Below, piece after piece: positions 62,541 through 64,000 of a stretch of DNA of 64,000 nt. Both the position numbers and the translations under genes were made by a program. Each line of letters begins with the position of its first letter. Position 1 is the first letter of the stretch. The notes beneath the pieces are model-generated. The model had not been told where the DNA came from, ran no database searches, and worked only from the letters and a program-made list of their open reading frames with translations. The stretch covers positions 2,715,403 through 2,779,402 of the forward strand of contig NZ_KQ089822.1 in assembly GCF_001037495.1 (NCBI RefSeq). The letters run 5' to 3'. Source of the DNA: Citrobacter sp. MGH106 (lineage in GTDB: Bacteria > Pseudomonadota > Gammaproteobacteria > Enterobacterales > Enterobacteriaceae).

Positions 62541-63194
62541 CCTTTATTTTCCTTATTATTTAATACCATATAAAATTGGTGAAGATCAAATTTAACTTTT
62601 GTTAATTAACGCTTTACCTGTTTTTTTCTTATTCTTTTGAAAAGATATTTATCTTATGGGCTAAAGCTCATGTGCTGATGCACGGCTACGCCCTAACGCT
62701 GTAAAAATATTTAACGTTTTAACAATGGTATGTGCAATGTCTGAGGGAAAAGCCAAAAGGATCAACATCTATTCTTTTATTCATGATTAAATATTTTTGA
62801 TCCTATATTTCATAACAGCATTAGCACTAAAAAATATAGTATTTGCTCTTAACCGCATAGGAAAACTATATTCATAGAAGCAGCACTTAGTGATTGTTCA
62901 AGACAATCACATTGCTGGAACAGGGCTTGCCCCTGTTAATGATGGATTTATCCATAAAGAATTGCGGCGTAGCCGCTATAACGTAGAGGAAAAACAATTG
63001 TATATTTACTAAAAAATCAGCAGCGCTTCGTGATTGTATAAAACAATCACTTGCTGTCCATAACATCAAGTAAAAACAAAGCAGAAAAATAGACGGTGCC
63101 ATTTAACCGGCACACTCCCCGTTAAGGTTATTAAACATATTATAGTATTAAGGAGGCGTAACCTATTATATTTAAAAGAGATTTCACGAAAAAA
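62541..63194. ncRNA. Structured control region upstream of rep
   Basis: Two near-identical stem-loops at 62881-62917 and 63018-63056 share arms GTGATTGT/ACAATCAC inside outer CAGCA/TGCTG arms. Between them lie the hairpins AACAGGG/CCCTGTT (62919-62937) and GCGGC/GCCGC (62965-62977). The density of hairpins suggests a replication-control RNA, but no promoter or RNA gene could be assigned. Confidence 0.35.
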
Positions 63195-63274
63195 GTTTCC
63201 TGTACGGAAATTTAAGTTTCTTCTGTGGAAACCGAAGTTTCCTGTACGGAAACCAAAGTTTCTTCTGTGGAAAC
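63195..63274 (+). repeat. Four palindromic iterons with a 21-bp period
   Basis: Units start at 63195, 63216, 63237 and 63258, exactly 21 bp apart. They alternate between GTTTCCTGTACGGAAA[C/T] and GTTTCTTCTGTGGAAAC, each a near palindrome. The spacing equals two helical turns, so a protein could bind all four on the same face. They lie 142 bp upstream of the rep start, as expected for a Rep-binding origin. Confidence 0.8.
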
Positions 63275-63415
63275 TTTTTTATAGTTAAAATTCCCATTAA
63301 GAAGTGAATGCTATTTCGCAAAAGTGTATTATTTTTCCTTTTTTCACATTTATTTTTGACAAAAGTATATCCTGCATTATATAGAATAAACATAATAACA
63401 ACAAAAGGAAAACCG

Positions 63416-64000
63416 ATGAGCATTGATTACAATACAATAATGACCTCCAGCAGTGAAGAAGTGGAAGAATATATAAACAGAAATCATTTTACAGACAAAC
63501 AGAAACTGGAAATTTACAGTTTTTATAACAGAAACAGAAAAGATAAAATAATCGTAAATGTAAAAAAAGAGAGAAGTTCTGATATTCAACCGGGAATAGC
63601 CTATGTTCATGCTTTTCTTGATAATCTGGAAAAGCTCGGAAAACATATGTCTGGTGCAGAATACACAATAATGATCCGCTTATGTAAACTCATGCAGCAT
63701 GGAAACCTCATTGCCAGTATATCTCAGTCGGCACTCGCAGAAGAGCTTAATATGAGCAAATCTAACGTGTGTAAATGCTGGAATAAGCTAATAAATAAAG
63801 GCATTCTGGTCAAAGAAGGGAAGCATACCATGATAAATGCAAATCTCTTTCTGAAAGGCCAGTACAGGACATTAAATGCCACAAGGAAAGAATATGTTAA
63901 GAAGTCGCTGAGAACGACCAGTGAAGGTATAGAAGACGTATTCGTCACCGTTTATAAAGATACGGTACTTACAAATAACGCAGAAAAAATAATCGATAAA
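63416..64000 (+). CDS. RepL-like replication initiator (C-terminus cut by window edge)
   Basis: The open frame of 195 codons from ATG 63416 continues past the window edge. After a charged N-terminus, residues about 60-140 hold a winged-helix region: SGAEYTIMIRLCKLMQHGNL, ISQSALAEELNMSKSNVCKC and KGILVKEGKHTMINANLFLKG. The order of HTH, a wing and an MINANLFLKGQ end is that of RepL/wHTH replication proteins of small plasmids. AAAAGGAAAACCG precedes the start. It follows the iterons, so it is likely the initiator of the integrated plasmid. Confidence 0.75.
   Translation, partial: MSIDYNTIMTSSSEEVEEYINRNHFTDKQKLEIYSFYNRNRKDKIIVNVKKERSSDIQPGIAYVHAFLDNLEKLGKHMSGAEYTIMIRLCKLMQHGNLIASISQSALAEELNMSKSNVCKCWNKLINKGILVKEGKHTMINANLFLKGQYRTLNATRKEYVKKSLRTTSEGIEDVFVTVYKDTVLTNNAEKIIDK

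Noticed and set aside
63184..63423. 79-codon minus-strand frame with repeated FPYRKL and FPQKKL
   Set aside because: The repeats are the iterons read as protein. It is a shadow of the origin repeats and not a gene.
1..64000. CRISPR arrays, rRNA genes, complete insertion sequences
   Set aside because: No regularly spaced repeat array of CRISPR type, no rRNA segment and no transposase with terminal repeats was seen.

Overview
The window looks like the chromosome of an enterobacterium of the Enterobacter/Klebsiella/Citrobacter type. The evidence is the gene order of the type VI secretion system (T6SS), an ERIC repeat and a complete salmochelin (iro) locus. I cannot fix the species from the sequence alone. 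The left two thirds are GC-balanced. From about 44 kb on, the sequence is AT-rich and mosaic and is an acquired element.

Region 1 (1-26.9 kb, all on the minus strand) is a T6SS cluster read from right to left: tssB, tssC, tssK, tssL, an OmpA-domain gene, hcp, clpV, vgrG, a DUF4123 adaptor, a VasX-like pore-forming effector, an intact DUF6708 membrane protein, a frameshifted DUF6708 copy with a run of 11 C/G, PAAR, an unknown membrane protein, tssM, tssA, tssF and the start of tssG, which runs off the window. The promoter in front of tssB carries four Dam sites (GATC) in 31 bp, one of them inside the -35 box.

Region 2 (27.5-32.4 kb) holds an nhaC-type antiporter and a malY-type lyase in one operon. 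A LacI-type regulator with an obvious operator lies just upstream, and an alpha/beta hydrolase follows.

Region 3 (33.4-43.6 kb) is the salmochelin locus: iroB, iroC, iroD and iroE on the plus strand, and the receptor gene iroN convergent to them. Fur boxes lie at both outer promoters.

Region 4 (about 44 kb to the end) looks like an integrated mobilizable plasmid. It begins with a candidate recombination core site (10-bp inverted arms, 7-bp spacer) and a P4-type integrase. It then carries a relic of a second integrase, a 5-methylcytosine methyltransferase paired with a MORC/GHKL ATPase (probable phage defence), an orphan PilV pilin with a decayed duplicate, an island H-NS, a TraD/MobD-like mobilization pair, a DUF3883 protein, a MOBQ relaxase with a candidate oriT, a compact RiPP cluster, two lipoproteins, and a RepL-like replication gene preceded by four palindromic iterons at an exact 21-bp period.

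The best candidate for an undescribed system is the RiPP cluster at 56850-59246: a 48-residue precursor not listed as an ORF of normal size, a PqqD-like recognition protein and two paralogous radical SAM/SPASM enzymes. A class I methyltransferase is divergently transcribed next to it. The predicted core is short, has two Cys residues and contains a Cys-x5-Asp spacing.
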